Part shown: positions 1 through 5,525 of the stretch, one piece after another
How the letters are laid out: each line of letters begins with the position of its first letter
Numbering within the stretch: the stretch's first letter is position 1
NCBI GenBank assembly: GCA_024278415.1
Contig: JAJRTI010000180.1
Location: 1-5,525 of the forward strand
Reading direction: 5' to 3'
Source: Planctomycetota bacterium
GTDB taxonomy: Bacteria; Planctomycetota; Brocadiia; JAJRTI01
DNA: 5,525 nucleotides
Program-made: the position numbers and the translations under genes
Notes under the pieces: model-generated
What the model was told of the DNA's origin: nothing
The model's input: only the letters and a program-made list of their open reading frames with translations
The model's database searches: none

Positions 1-492
1 CTGCCACACGGCCTCGTACGTGAGCGTGCCGCTGCGGGACACGACTCCTACACCGCCGGGCCGATGGATGTCGCCGGGCATGATGCCCAGCTTGCACTCC
101 CCGGGCGTGATGATGCCGGGGCAGTTGGGTCCGATGAGCCGCACGTGCCGCTCTTGCGCATAGTGCCGCGCGCGGGCGGCTTGGAGCGCGGGGATGCCCT
201 CCGTGATGCACACGACCAAGTGTACGCCCGCGTCCGCGGCCTCCATGATCGCGTCCGCGGCGAACGCGGCCGGCACGAAGATGATCGACGCGTTGGCGCC
301 GGTCTCCCGCGCCGCGGCGTCCACCGTGTCGAACACGGGCACGCCCTCCACGTCGGAGCCGCCCTTGCCGGGCGTCACGCCCGCGACGACTTGCGTGCCG
401 TACTCGCGCATGAGCTTGGCGTGGAACGCGCCCGCTTGGCCCGTGATGCCCTGGACGACGACTCGCGTGGATGAATCGATAAGAATGCTCAT
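1..492 (-). CDS. sucD: Succinyl-CoA synthetase (ADP/GDP-forming) alpha subunit, partial (3' end beyond left edge)
   Basis: Alpha subunit of succinate-CoA ligase, the TCA-cycle enzyme that interconverts succinyl-CoA and succinate with nucleotide phosphorylation. It works in the cytoplasm with the beta subunit encoded just upstream. The 164 visible residues are the N-terminal CoA-binding Rossmann domain and the start of the ligase domain. The glycine-rich GITGQAG lies at residues 15-21, GVTPGKGG at 38-45, ITEGIP at 96-101, GPNCPG at 121-126 and [11 protein letters not shown] at 150-160. All are family signatures. About 290 residues are usual, so roughly 125 are missing, including the phosphorylated histidine of the second half. 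That residue cannot be checked here. The ATG (492-490) overlaps the sucC TGA as ATGA, which implies translational coupling. A weak GGAG lies 11 nt upstream, inside sucC. The family assignment is very secure. Confidence 0.97.
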   Translation of the reverse strand, partial: MSILIDSSTRVVVQGITGQAGAFHAKLMREYGTQVVAGVTPGKGGSDVEGVPVFDTVDAAARETGANASIIFVPAAFAADAIMEAADAGVHLVVCITEGIPALQAARARHYAQERHVRLIGPNCPGIITPGECKLGIMPGDIHRPGGVGVVSRSGTLTYEAVWQ

Positions 493-1652
493 GATGTGGC
501 CAACTCCACGGCCTTCTCCGCGGCCACCTGGAGTCGCTCGGCGGGGACGAGATCCACTCCCGAATCTGCCAGCATGCGCCGGCCCTTGGCCGCGTTCGTG
601 CCCTCGAGGCGTACCACGAGCGGCACGGCCAGTTCGATTTGCTTGAGCGCGGCCAGAATGCCCTCGGCGATGAGGTCGCAGCGTACGATGCCGCCGAAGA
701 TGTTGACGAGGATGGCTTTCACGTGCGGATCGGAGCAGATCAAGCGGAACGCGGCGCCCACCCTCTCGACGGTCGCGTTGCCGCCCACGTCGAGGAAGTT
801 CGCCGGCTCGCCGCCGTGGAGGCGAATGAGGTCCATGGTCGCCATGGCGAGCCCCGCGCCGTTGACCATGCAGCCGATGTTGCCGTCGAGGCCCACGTAG
901 CTCAGGTCGTGCCGCTCGGCCTCGACTTCGCGCGGATCCTCTTGCGAAGCGTCACGCAGGTTCGCGAGGTCCGGGTGCAGCGCGAGCGCACTGTCGTCGA
1001 AGCTCATCTTCACGTCCGCGGCCACGAGCCGGCCGTCGGCGCACAGGGCAAGCGGGTTCAACTCGATGAGCGAGCAATCGCACGCGACGAACGCGTCTGC
1101 AAGCGCCACGATCAGGCTGCTCATGGGGCGCATGAGCGCGCGGTCGAGGTCCATGCCGGAAACGAGCTTCCGCGCTTGGAACGCCGCGATCCCGAGCGTG
1201 GTGTCGCCGAGTTCGCGGTGGATGGCCTCCGGCTTGTTGCGGCTGACTTCCTCAATGTCCATGCCACCGCGCGCCGACGCGATCACGAGCGGCGCGCCGG
1301 CCGTGCGATCGAGCGAGATGCTGACGTAGTACTCCGCGGCCACGTCGAGCGATTCTTCCACGAGCACTTGGTGCACTGGTTTGCCGGCCGGGCCGGTCTG
1401 TTGGGTCACGAGCGTGCTGCCAATGAGCCGGCGCGCCGCGGCCTCGGCCTCTTGCCGCGACTGCACCGGCACGATGCCTCCCGCCTTGCCCCGGCCGCCG
1501 GCGTGCACTTGGGCCTTCACGACCGCGGCCGCCCGGTGCAACTCCTGGAACGCGGCGCCCGCTTGTTCCGGGCTCGCCGCAACTCGCCCTGCCGGGACAG
1601 GAACGCCTCGCCCAGCAAGCAGAGCCTTGGCTTGGTTTTCGTGGATATACAT
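489..1652 (-). CDS. sucC: Succinyl-CoA synthetase (ADP/GDP-forming) beta subunit
   Basis: Nucleotide-binding beta subunit of succinate-CoA ligase, which pairs with the SucD encoded immediately downstream to make ATP or GTP from succinyl-CoA in the TCA cycle. The product is 387 residues, the usual family length. It opens with the typical [12 protein letters not shown] start. An ATP-grasp domain follows, with the nucleotide loop [14 protein letters not shown] at 46-59. ELNP (197-200) and ADVK (212-215) supply E197, N199 and D213, the same numbering as the catalytic and Mg-binding residues I recall for the E. coli enzyme. The C-terminal ligase domain shows [17 protein letters not shown] (254-270), NFLDVGGNA (285-293), [11 protein letters not shown] (316-326) and [10 protein letters not shown] (348-357). 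No strong Shine-Dalgarno precedes the ATG. Expression is probably driven by the extended -10 promoter in the divergent region. ADP versus GDP preference cannot be read from the sequence. Confidence 0.98.
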   Translation of the reverse strand: MYIHENQAKALLAGRGVPVPAGRVAASPEQAGAAFQELHRAAAVVKAQVHAGGRGKAGGIVPVQSRQEAEAAARRLIGSTLVTQQTGPAGKPVHQVLVEESLDVAAEYYVSISLDRTAGAPLVIASARGGMDIEEVSRNKPEAIHRELGDTTLGIAAFQARKLVSGMDLDRALMRPMSSLIVALADAFVACDCSLIELNPLALCADGRLVAADVKMSFDDSALALHPDLANLRDASQEDPREVEAERHDLSYVGLDGNIGCMVNGAGLAMATMDLIRLHGGEPANFLDVGGNATVERVGAAFRLICSDPHVKAILVNIFGGIVRCDLIAEGILAALKQIELAVPLVVRLEGTNAAKGRRMLADSGVDLVPAERLQVAAEKAVELATS

Positions 1653-1709
1653 GGCCGAGAAGCGAGGATTATCCGATTGCTGGCAGTAGTGCTATATTTG
1701 ACAGTACGA

Positions 1710-1738
1710 AGTATATCACCGCGTCTCCGACCTGTATA
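1710..1738 (-). promoter_or_regulatory. Putative sigma-70-type promoter for sucCD
   Basis: On the minus strand, an extended -10 element TGATATACT (1718-1710) gives hexamer TATACT, 5 of 6 to consensus, with the upstream TG in place. TATACA (1738-1733), 4 of 6 to the -35 consensus, lies 17 bp upstream. Transcription would begin near 1703, leaving a leader of roughly 50 nt before the sucC ATG at 1652. The consensus is that of well-studied bacteria, and the host's sigma factor preference is unknown. Confidence 0.4.
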
Positions 1739-1761
1739 CCAACCCCAATCGAACGGGCCGC

Positions 1762-1768
1762 AAGGAGG
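1762..1768 (+). promoter_or_regulatory. Strong Shine-Dalgarno site of citrate synthase
   Basis: AAGGAGG is a near-perfect complement to the 3' end of 16S rRNA, placed 6 nt before the ATG at 1775. It fixes the citrate synthase start and predicts efficient translation. It also shows that this organism uses canonical Shine-Dalgarno initiation for at least some genes. Confidence 0.85.
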
Positions 1769-1774
1769 TTCGCC

Positions 1775-2926
1775 ATGGCCGAGACAGGCAAAGGACTAGA
1801 AGGCGCCATCGCCGCGGACTCGTCGATCTGCAAGGTCGACGGCGAAGCGGCGACGCTCACGTATCGTGGGTACTCGATCGAGGATCTGGCCGAGCACTGC
1901 TGCTTCGAGGAGGTCGCGTACCTCCTCTGGGTCGGCGAGTTGCCCAATCCGAAGCAGTTGGATGAGACTCGGCGCACCCTCGCGTCACACCGGCCGCTGT
2001 CGGAACTCATGCGCCACATCATGTCCGAGTTGCCGGCGTCCGCGCCGCCCATGTCGCTGCTGCGCACGTGCGTGTCGGTCATGGGCCTCAGCGACCCCCG
2101 CGCGGAGAGCCCGGAGCCGCACGCGAACTTGGACATGGTGCAGGAGATGGCCGCACAGATCGCGAGCGTGGTCGCGTCGATTCATCGCATCCGCCGGGGG
2201 CTCGACCCCGTACGCCCGGAGCCCGGCCTCTCACACGCGGGCAACTTCCTGTACATGCTCAATGGCAAGATGCCAGACGAGCTGTCGGAGCGCGTGTTCG
2301 ACGTGTGCCTCACGCTGCACGCGGACCACGGCTTCAATGCGTCCACGTTCGCCGGCCGCGTGATCGCCGCGACGCTGTCGGACGTGTACTCCGCGGTCAC
2401 GGGCGCGATCGGCGCGCTGCGGGGGCCGCTGCACGGCGGAGCGAACCAGCGCGTGATGTGGATGCTTCAGGAGATCGGCGATGTGTCGAATGCCGCAGAC
2501 TACGCGAAGCGGTTGCTTGCCGAGAAGAAGAAGGTCATGGGCTTCGGCCACCGCGTGTATCGCAGCGGCGACCCGCGGGCGGCGATCCTGCGGCAGTGGT
2601 GCCGCGATCTGGGCGAGAAGCTGGGCCAGCCGCAATGGGCCGGCATCTCCGAAGTGTTGGAGAAGGTGATGCTCGAAGAGAAGGGCTTGAAGCCGAACGT
2701 GGATTTCTATTCCGCAAGCGTGTACCACATGCTCGATATCCCCACCGACCTCTTCACGCCCATCTTCGCGATGGCCCGTTGTATCGGGTGGACGGCCCAC
2801 GTCATCGAGCAATACGACAACAACCGCCTCATCCGGCCGCTGTGCAACTACACAGGAGCAACGGGCCGGGCGGTTGCGGCTTTGCGGACAGGCCCACACG
2901 CCACAGGGCGCGTCCGCTCAACATAG
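1775..2926 (+). CDS. Citrate synthase (possibly citrate/2-methylcitrate synthase)
   Basis: Condenses acetyl-CoA with oxaloacetate to citrate, the entry step of the TCA cycle, in the cytoplasm. The 383 residues match the short dimeric class, without the extra N-terminal region of the NADH-inhibited hexameric enzymes of E. coli type. Visible family motifs are YRGYSIEDLAEH (30-41), HADHGFNAST (182-191), GPLHGGANQ (217-225, H220), GFGHRVYR (256-263, H259), DPRA (266-269), VDFYSASVYHMLDIP (309-323, D310) and IRP (353-355, R354). H220, H259 and D310 form the expected catalytic triad. The start is fixed by the AAGGAGG site 6 nt upstream. The next gene starts 12 bp after the stop and is probably co-transcribed. 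Short citrate synthases and 2-methylcitrate synthases are hard to separate by eye. No prpB or prpD neighbour is visible, and sucCD lies next door, so the TCA role is favoured. I leave the gene symbol (gltA/citZ/prpC) open. Confidence 0.96.
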   Translation: MAETGKGLEGAIAADSSICKVDGEAATLTYRGYSIEDLAEHCCFEEVAYLLWVGELPNPKQLDETRRTLASHRPLSELMRHIMSELPASAPPMSLLRTCVSVMGLSDPRAESPEPHANLDMVQEMAAQIASVVASIHRIRRGLDPVRPEPGLSHAGNFLYMLNGKMPDELSERVFDVCLTLHADHGFNASTFAGRVIAATLSDVYSAVTGAIGALRGPLHGGANQRVMWMLQEIGDVSNAADYAKRLLAEKKKVMGFGHRVYRSGDPRAAILRQWCRDLGEKLGQPQWAGISEVLEKVMLEEKGLKPNVDFYSASVYHMLDIPTDLFTPIFAMARCIGWTAHVIEQYDNNRLIRPLCNYTGATGRAVAALRTGPHATGRVRST

Positions 2927-2929
2927 GAG
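2924..2929 (+). promoter_or_regulatory. Shine-Dalgarno overlapping the citrate synthase stop codon
   Basis: TAGGAG includes the TAG stop of citrate synthase (2924-2926) and sits 9 nt before the ATG at 2939. A ribosome finishing citrate synthase would be on the initiation site of the next gene. This supports one transcript and coupled translation of the two genes. Confidence 0.7.
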
Positions 2930-2938
2930 TCTGCACCC

Positions 2939-4210
2939 ATGGACGTGACGATCTGCAACCCGCTCCTTCGCACTCCACTCGCGCTCATCATCGACGACTC
3001 GTGCCCGTGCATCAACAAGGCGTACTACTGGATCAAGCAGCGCCACGAGTGGAGACTGCGCAACCGCGTCACCACGGCCCCCGCCGGCTGGGAACGGCAC
3101 GCGGACAAGCTCGGCGAGATGCCGCAGACGATCCCCGCCGACTTCGCCAAGGAATGGGGTGAATGGTGCGGCGAGAATGGGCTGAAGGGCAAGTTCAGCC
3201 TCATCCCCTTCCCCGCCGGAGTGGGCCGAATCGACCAAGGCTCCGACTTGCTGCCCGAGCCGGAGCTGGCCAACTGGCTCGATGCCGCGCGGGAGGCCAT
3301 CCAGCCCAACTTCGACCTCACGCCGGAGATGCTCACGCACACGCACGTGGTCGACCTCGACACGTGGACGCCCACCGAGGAGTGGGAGCAGGGCGAGTGG
3401 GTCGATCCGCCGGTGGATCGGCTGCCGGACTACATCGCGGCCGCGATGCAGATCCTGCGCAACGTGGGCATCGAGTGCGAGGGCGTCACGAGCCCCGGCG
3501 CGTTCGGCAGCCGCCAGGAGGACGCGTACTCACGCGCGATCCTCGATGCCGCAATGCGCGTCAATGGCGTGCACCGGCCGTTTTACTTCCTCCATATGAC
3601 CCAGGACGAATTGCCGACCGTGCCGATCCATCACGTGCGCCGGGACGAAGGCGCCGCGGTCGCAAGCATCGTCGGGTGCGCGGGCGACTGGTTCGGCGCG
3701 ACCGGCTACGACACGAGCGACGCGGATCTGTTCATCACCGAGGACCTCGCCGGCGGCCGCGTGCCGCAGGTGCTCGCCGCAGAGAGCCCCTGCATCATGG
3801 TCGGCCATTGGCCGTGCTTCTACGCGAATGGAGGCCCCGGCTTCGACGTGCTCAAGACGGTCAAGCGCCGGCTGGATGCGTACGATCCCGATGGCGCGAA
3901 GACGATCTGGATGAAGTGCAGCGAGATTGGGCGGTACTGGATGGCGCGGGAGCTGAGCGAGGTCGCGGTCGCGCAAGACGGGGGACGGGCCCCCTGCGCG
4001 TGCATCGCGATCGCGACGCACTTCCCCACGCCAAACTTCACGCTGTCACTCGATGTGCCTGCGAAGCGCGTGCAGGTCGGCGGGCACGACCTGCGCGAAG
4101 TAGGGTTGCGGCGTGACTTCGCGGCGGGCACGTTCATGGTCGAAGGCCGCGAGACGTTCGTGGCGTTCGATCTGGCTGAGGGCGCGACCGAAGTCGCGGT
4201 TCACGTGTAG
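2939..4210 (+). CDS. Uncharacterised protein with polysaccharide-deacetylase (NodB)-like features
   Basis: A 423-residue soluble protein with no signal peptide or membrane segment, so probably cytoplasmic. I do not recognise a named function. An early strand ending in a paired acidic motif, ALIIDD (15-20), is followed by SCPC (21-24). HTH sits at 134-136 before VVDLDTW, GVTSPGAFGSRQ at 182-193, and IMVGHWPCFY at 286-295. Acidic pair, histidine cluster, G/P loop and late-strand histidine come in the order of the D-His-His metal site of NodB/CE4 deacetylases and related beta/alpha barrels. The canonical HxxxH spacing is missing, so the reaction may differ. About 70 C-terminal residues (353-423) look beta-rich, with alternating hydrophobics and no catalytic motif, like an accessory sandwich domain. 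The start has a good Shine-Dalgarno. It follows citrate synthase by 12 bp and converges on an amidohydrolase gene. A carbohydrate or amide hydrolase/deacetylase role is inference only. The gene itself is secure. Confidence 0.9.
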   Translation: MDVTICNPLLRTPLALIIDDSCPCINKAYYWIKQRHEWRLRNRVTTAPAGWERHADKLGEMPQTIPADFAKEWGEWCGENGLKGKFSLIPFPAGVGRIDQGSDLLPEPELANWLDAAREAIQPNFDLTPEMLTHTHVVDLDTWTPTEEWEQGEWVDPPVDRLPDYIAAAMQILRNVGIECEGVTSPGAFGSRQEDAYSRAILDAAMRVNGVHRPFYFLHMTQDELPTVPIHHVRRDEGAAVASIVGCAGDWFGATGYDTSDADLFITEDLAGGRVPQVLAAESPCIMVGHWPCFYANGGPGFDVLKTVKRRLDAYDPDGAKTIWMKCSEIGRYWMARELSEVAVAQDGGRAPCACIAIATHFPTPNFTLSLDVPAKRVQVGGHDLREVGLRRDFAAGTFMVEGRETFVAFDLAEGATEVAVHV

Positions 4211-4240
4211 CAGACTGCCTGGCAATGAGGCTGCTGCCTG

Positions 4241-4274
4241 CCGCCATAGCCTTCGGCCTGAGGCGCCCTGGCGG
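4241..4274. terminator. Nested GC-rich hairpin between convergent genes, possible bidirectional terminator
   Basis: CCGCCA (4241-4246) pairs with TGGCGG (4269-4274), and inside it GCCT (4249-4252) pairs with AGGC (4261-4264). The structure is largely symmetrical, so it can form in transcripts from either side. It fills the 70-bp gap between the stop codons of the converging genes, where a shared terminator is expected. Neither strand has a T-tract after the stem, so it is not a classic intrinsic terminator. It might instead slow polymerase or protect 3' ends. Confidence 0.4.
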
Positions 4275-4280
4275 TCGCCA

Positions 4281-5195
4281 CTACAAACGAAACAGCTCCA
4301 GCGCGTTCTCGTATGCCACCTGCGCCACGCCCTCGTCGGACGCGCCGGCCTCGCGCATGAACTTCGCCATCGACTCGGCGCCCGGCGGGAAGGGGTTGTC
4401 CGCCTCCGCCACGTTGAACATGGTGCCGTAGCTCTGAAACGGCGGGCCCACCCGCGTGGTCCAGTCCGTGCCGGCGAGGAGGCGATTCGACGGCACTTCA
4501 GCGACCGTGCGCTTGAGGCTCGGGGCGTGGAAGTCGCGGATCTCGATCCAGAAGTTGTCGGGGTATTCGGGGAAGTACGCCTGGATCGTGTCGAGGAACA
4601 TGTCGGCCCACGGCACGAACTCCGGCGTGGCGCCGCACCCGATCGCGTGCGCGAGGATGTACTTCGCCTCCGGCACGCGGTTGACGCACCGCAACAGATC
4701 GCGCATGTGGTCCATGCCGTCGCACGAGCCCTCGAAGTCGCGATGCCAGTACGTGCCCAAGTGCACTTGCACCGGCACGTCGAAGTCGAGCGCGTGCCGC
4801 ACAATCCGCTCCGCGTTGTCGCTGTCCATAACGTAGTTCATGGAGTACGGCAGCATCTCGCCGAGCATGACGAAGCCCCACTCGCCAAAGCACACGTCCA
4901 TGCAGTGAAGCGACTCGTCGAGGAAGTTGGGGTTGACCATGCACGCACCGAAGAGTCGGCCCGGGGCCGCGGCCACGAGGTCGCGGATCATGCGGTTGCT
5001 GTCGAGCATCTGGTCCGCGTCGCTCGCGATGCGGCCGATGTATGGCCCATCGCAACTGATCACGAGCCGCAGGTCCGCGTCGCAACGGTCGAGCACGTCG
5101 AGCAAGTCATCGAGCATGCGCTCGCGCTTGGCCCCGTCGCTGCCGATGTCGCTCGCGTGGATGTGGGTGTCGATCCAGATCATATCTTTGGTCAT
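4281..5195 (-). CDS. Amidohydrolase_2-family TIM-barrel metal-dependent hydrolase
   Basis: A 304-residue cytoplasmic protein of the amidohydrolase-2 (ACMSD-like) family. These use one or two divalent metals in a TIM barrel for C-N, C-O or decarboxylation reactions on small molecules. The metal ligands are in the expected order. DTHIH gives H11 and H13 on strand 1, VHLGTYWH (144-151) gives H145, ILAHAIGCG (180-188) gives H183, and LLAGTDW (239-245) gives D244. The length is typical and the C-terminus (VAYENALELFRL) is the usual NA..LF-type end of the family. Substrate is unknown. The start is uncertain. The ATG at 5195 lies in a 7-bp tandem repeat without a Shine-Dalgarno. An in-frame ATG at 5183 (residue M5) would give MIWIDTHIH, a common family N-terminus. 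The gene converges on the deacetylase-like gene 70 bp away, and a working partnership is only inferred. Confidence 0.93.
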   Translation of the reverse strand: MTKDMIWIDTHIHASDIGSDGAKRERMLDDLLDVLDRCDADLRLVISCDGPYIGRIASDADQMLDSNRMIRDLVAAAPGRLFGACMVNPNFLDESLHCMDVCFGEWGFVMLGEMLPYSMNYVMDSDNAERIVRHALDFDVPVQVHLGTYWHRDFEGSCDGMDHMRDLLRCVNRVPEAKYILAHAIGCGATPEFVPWADMFLDTIQAYFPEYPDNFWIEIRDFHAPSLKRTVAEVPSNRLLAGTDWTTRVGPPFQSYGTMFNVAEADNPFPPGAESMAKFMREAGASDEGVAQVAYENALELFRL

Positions 5196-5213
5196 TGGTC
5201 ATTGGTCATTGGT
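5188..5213. repeat. 7-bp tandem repeat (TTGGTCA, 3.7 copies) over the amidohydrolase start
   Basis: Three perfect TTGGTCA units (5188-5194, 5195-5201, 5202-5208) are followed by TTGGT. On the minus strand each unit supplies ATGACC, so three ATG codons occur at 5209, 5202 and 5195, each in a different frame. Only the 5195 ATG is in frame with the amidohydrolase. The array replaces the position where a Shine-Dalgarno would be expected. Its copy number could vary by slippage. I recall similar short arrays scattered between genes in other environmental bacteria, but that is memory and was not checked. Confidence 0.9.
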
Positions 5214-5525
5214 GCGCGCCGGGGCGAGAGCGGCCCCAGACTGGGCTTCCAGCGAATTCAGAAAGACAACGGTAACATTTCAGCCAAGTGCTACAGCCAT
5301 GCGCAGAAAACGTGGCTGAGCCTTTGGCCGGTCCGGGCGGGTTCGGCCTCTGGGAAGCCCAACGGGCTTCCGTAAACCAGCCCAGCCCACCACCCAGGGT
5401 AGCGGCCTGCGTCCGCAACCCTGGGCTAGAAGACAGAAGCCCGTTGGGCTTCGGGATTGCGCTTCCGTTGGTTGAAGCGTAATCCCGCAAAGGGCGTGAT
5501 GTCCAAAGCCCGGCGATTGTGGCAC
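5196..5525. other. Gene-free intergenic stretch at the right end
   Basis: No open frame here has a Shine-Dalgarno, a recognisable domain or protein-like composition. The frames that stay open are rich in R, P, G and S and run through the hairpins. Contents are most of the 7-bp tandem repeat, a spaced inverted repeat TCAGCCA (5280-5286) / TGGCTGA (5313-5319), a small CTGG/CCAG hairpin (5241-5252), and the four-hairpin element. I see nothing definite in 5214-5240 or after 5488. The amidohydrolase promoter should lie in this stretch, but I could not identify a convincing one. Confidence 0.7.
5353..5487. repeat. Intergenic palindromic element of four hairpins with inverted 17-bp outer arms
   Basis: Hairpin 1 is GGAAGCCC/GGGCTTCC (5353-5371) with an AAC loop. 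Hairpin 2 pairs CCCAGGGT (5393-5400) with ACCCTGGG (5418-5425), and inside it GCGG (5402-5405) can pair with CCGC (5413-5416). Hairpin 3 is GAAGCCC/GGGCTTC (5436-5452) with a GTT loop. Hairpin 4 pairs 5452-5465 with 5474-5487, 14 bp including one G-U pair, with an 8-nt loop. Positions 5354-5370 and 5436-5452 are exact reverse complements, so hairpins 1 and 3 can also pair with each other around hairpin 2. It encodes no credible protein. It looks like a REP/MITE-like interspersed element, of a kind often mis-annotated as small ORFs. The copy number in the genome cannot be seen here. Confidence 0.7.

Larger units (their letters stand above)
1653..1774. promoter_or_regulatory. Divergent control region between sucCD and citrate synthase
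   Basis: This 122-bp gap is the only DNA upstream of both the leftward sucCD operon and the rightward citrate synthase gene. Its middle (about 1690-1740) is clearly more AT-rich than the flanking coding DNA, as expected of promoters. It must hold the promoters for both directions unless transcription starts inside a gene. Besides the sites listed separately, it has an imperfect dyad, GTAGTG (1686-1691) and CAGTAC (1702-1707), 5 of 6 positions symmetrical around a 10-bp AT-rich spacer. This could be an operator, but it is short enough to be chance. Confidence 0.6.

Noticed and set aside
1..492. sucD as a pseudogene because it lacks its C-terminal half
   Set aside because: The frame stays open and in register to base 1, so the truncation is caused by the window edge.
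1698..1703. Perfect TTGACA -35 hexamer on the plus strand, as a citrate synthase promoter
   Set aside because: At 16-18 bp spacing the DNA reads as GC-rich hexamers unlike a -10. The TATATC and TATACC sequences nearby are at 8 and 31 bp, which do not work.
639..1799. 386-codon open frame on the plus strand, antisense to sucC
   Set aside because: It is the complement of an unambiguous sucC. The product is a low-complexity R/A/H/V-rich string with no domain, as expected from antisense frames in GC-rich DNA.
2068..4116. Two long plus-strand frames (2068-3162 and 3163-4116) inside citrate synthase and the deacetylase-like gene
   Set aside because: Both are out-of-frame readings of well-supported genes. 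Their products are very rich in R, G, A and H, with no motif and no Shine-Dalgarno.
5188..5213. Short CRISPR-like or iteron array
   Set aside because: The units are 7 bp and directly abutting, with no spacers. This is a simple tandem repeat and too small for a CRISPR array or a replication iteron set.
4113..5375. 420-codon plus-strand frame covering the amidohydrolase region
   Set aside because: It is antisense to a gene with all amidohydrolase metal ligands in order. It also runs on through the tandem repeat, which argues against real coding.
5280..5525. Minus-strand open frame reaching the right edge, possibly the end of a further gene
   Set aside because: It reads straight through all four hairpins, and its sequence is explained by the palindromes. 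It has no domain and looks like the spurious small ORFs typical of intergenic repeats.

Overview
GC-rich bacterial chromosomal DNA, densely coding, with strong G/C preference at third codon positions. All four complete genes and the one edge-truncated gene are intact, with no frameshift. There is no rRNA, tRNA, CRISPR array, transposase or phage gene. The taxon cannot be fixed from this window. The pairing of a deacetylase-like 'IIDD' protein with a small amidohydrolase, and the hairpin-rich intergenic repeat at the right end, remind me of environmental, MAG-type bacteria such as Planctomycetota/PVC relatives, Hydrogenedentes or Armatimonadota. That is an impression, not a determination.

Left third (1-1652, minus strand): the succinyl-CoA synthetase operon, read right to left as sucC (complete) then sucD (cut by the left edge). 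The two genes overlap by 4 bp (ATGA). A 122-bp AT-richer divergent intergenic region (1653-1774) separates them from the plus-strand genes. It carries a plausible sucCD promoter and a very strong Shine-Dalgarno site for the rightward gene.

Centre (1775-4210, plus strand): a short, non-NADH-regulated type citrate synthase, then after 12 bp a 423-residue protein of unassigned function. The second protein has features reminiscent of the NodB/polysaccharide-deacetylase barrel. The Shine-Dalgarno of the second gene overlaps the stop codon of the first, so they are probably co-transcribed.

Right third (4211-5525): a 70-bp convergent gap with a nested GC-rich hairpin, then a minus-strand Amidohydrolase_2-type TIM-barrel metal hydrolase. 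Its start codon lies inside a 7-bp tandem repeat. The last ~330 bp hold no credible gene. They contain the tandem repeat and an element of about 135 bp made of four successive hairpins, two of which are 17-bp inverted copies of each other.

Functionally, sucCD and citrate synthase are two TCA-cycle steps placed head to head around one control region. The deacetylase-like protein and the amidohydrolase face each other tail to tail and could be a metabolic pair acting on an unknown substrate. That link is inferred from adjacency only.
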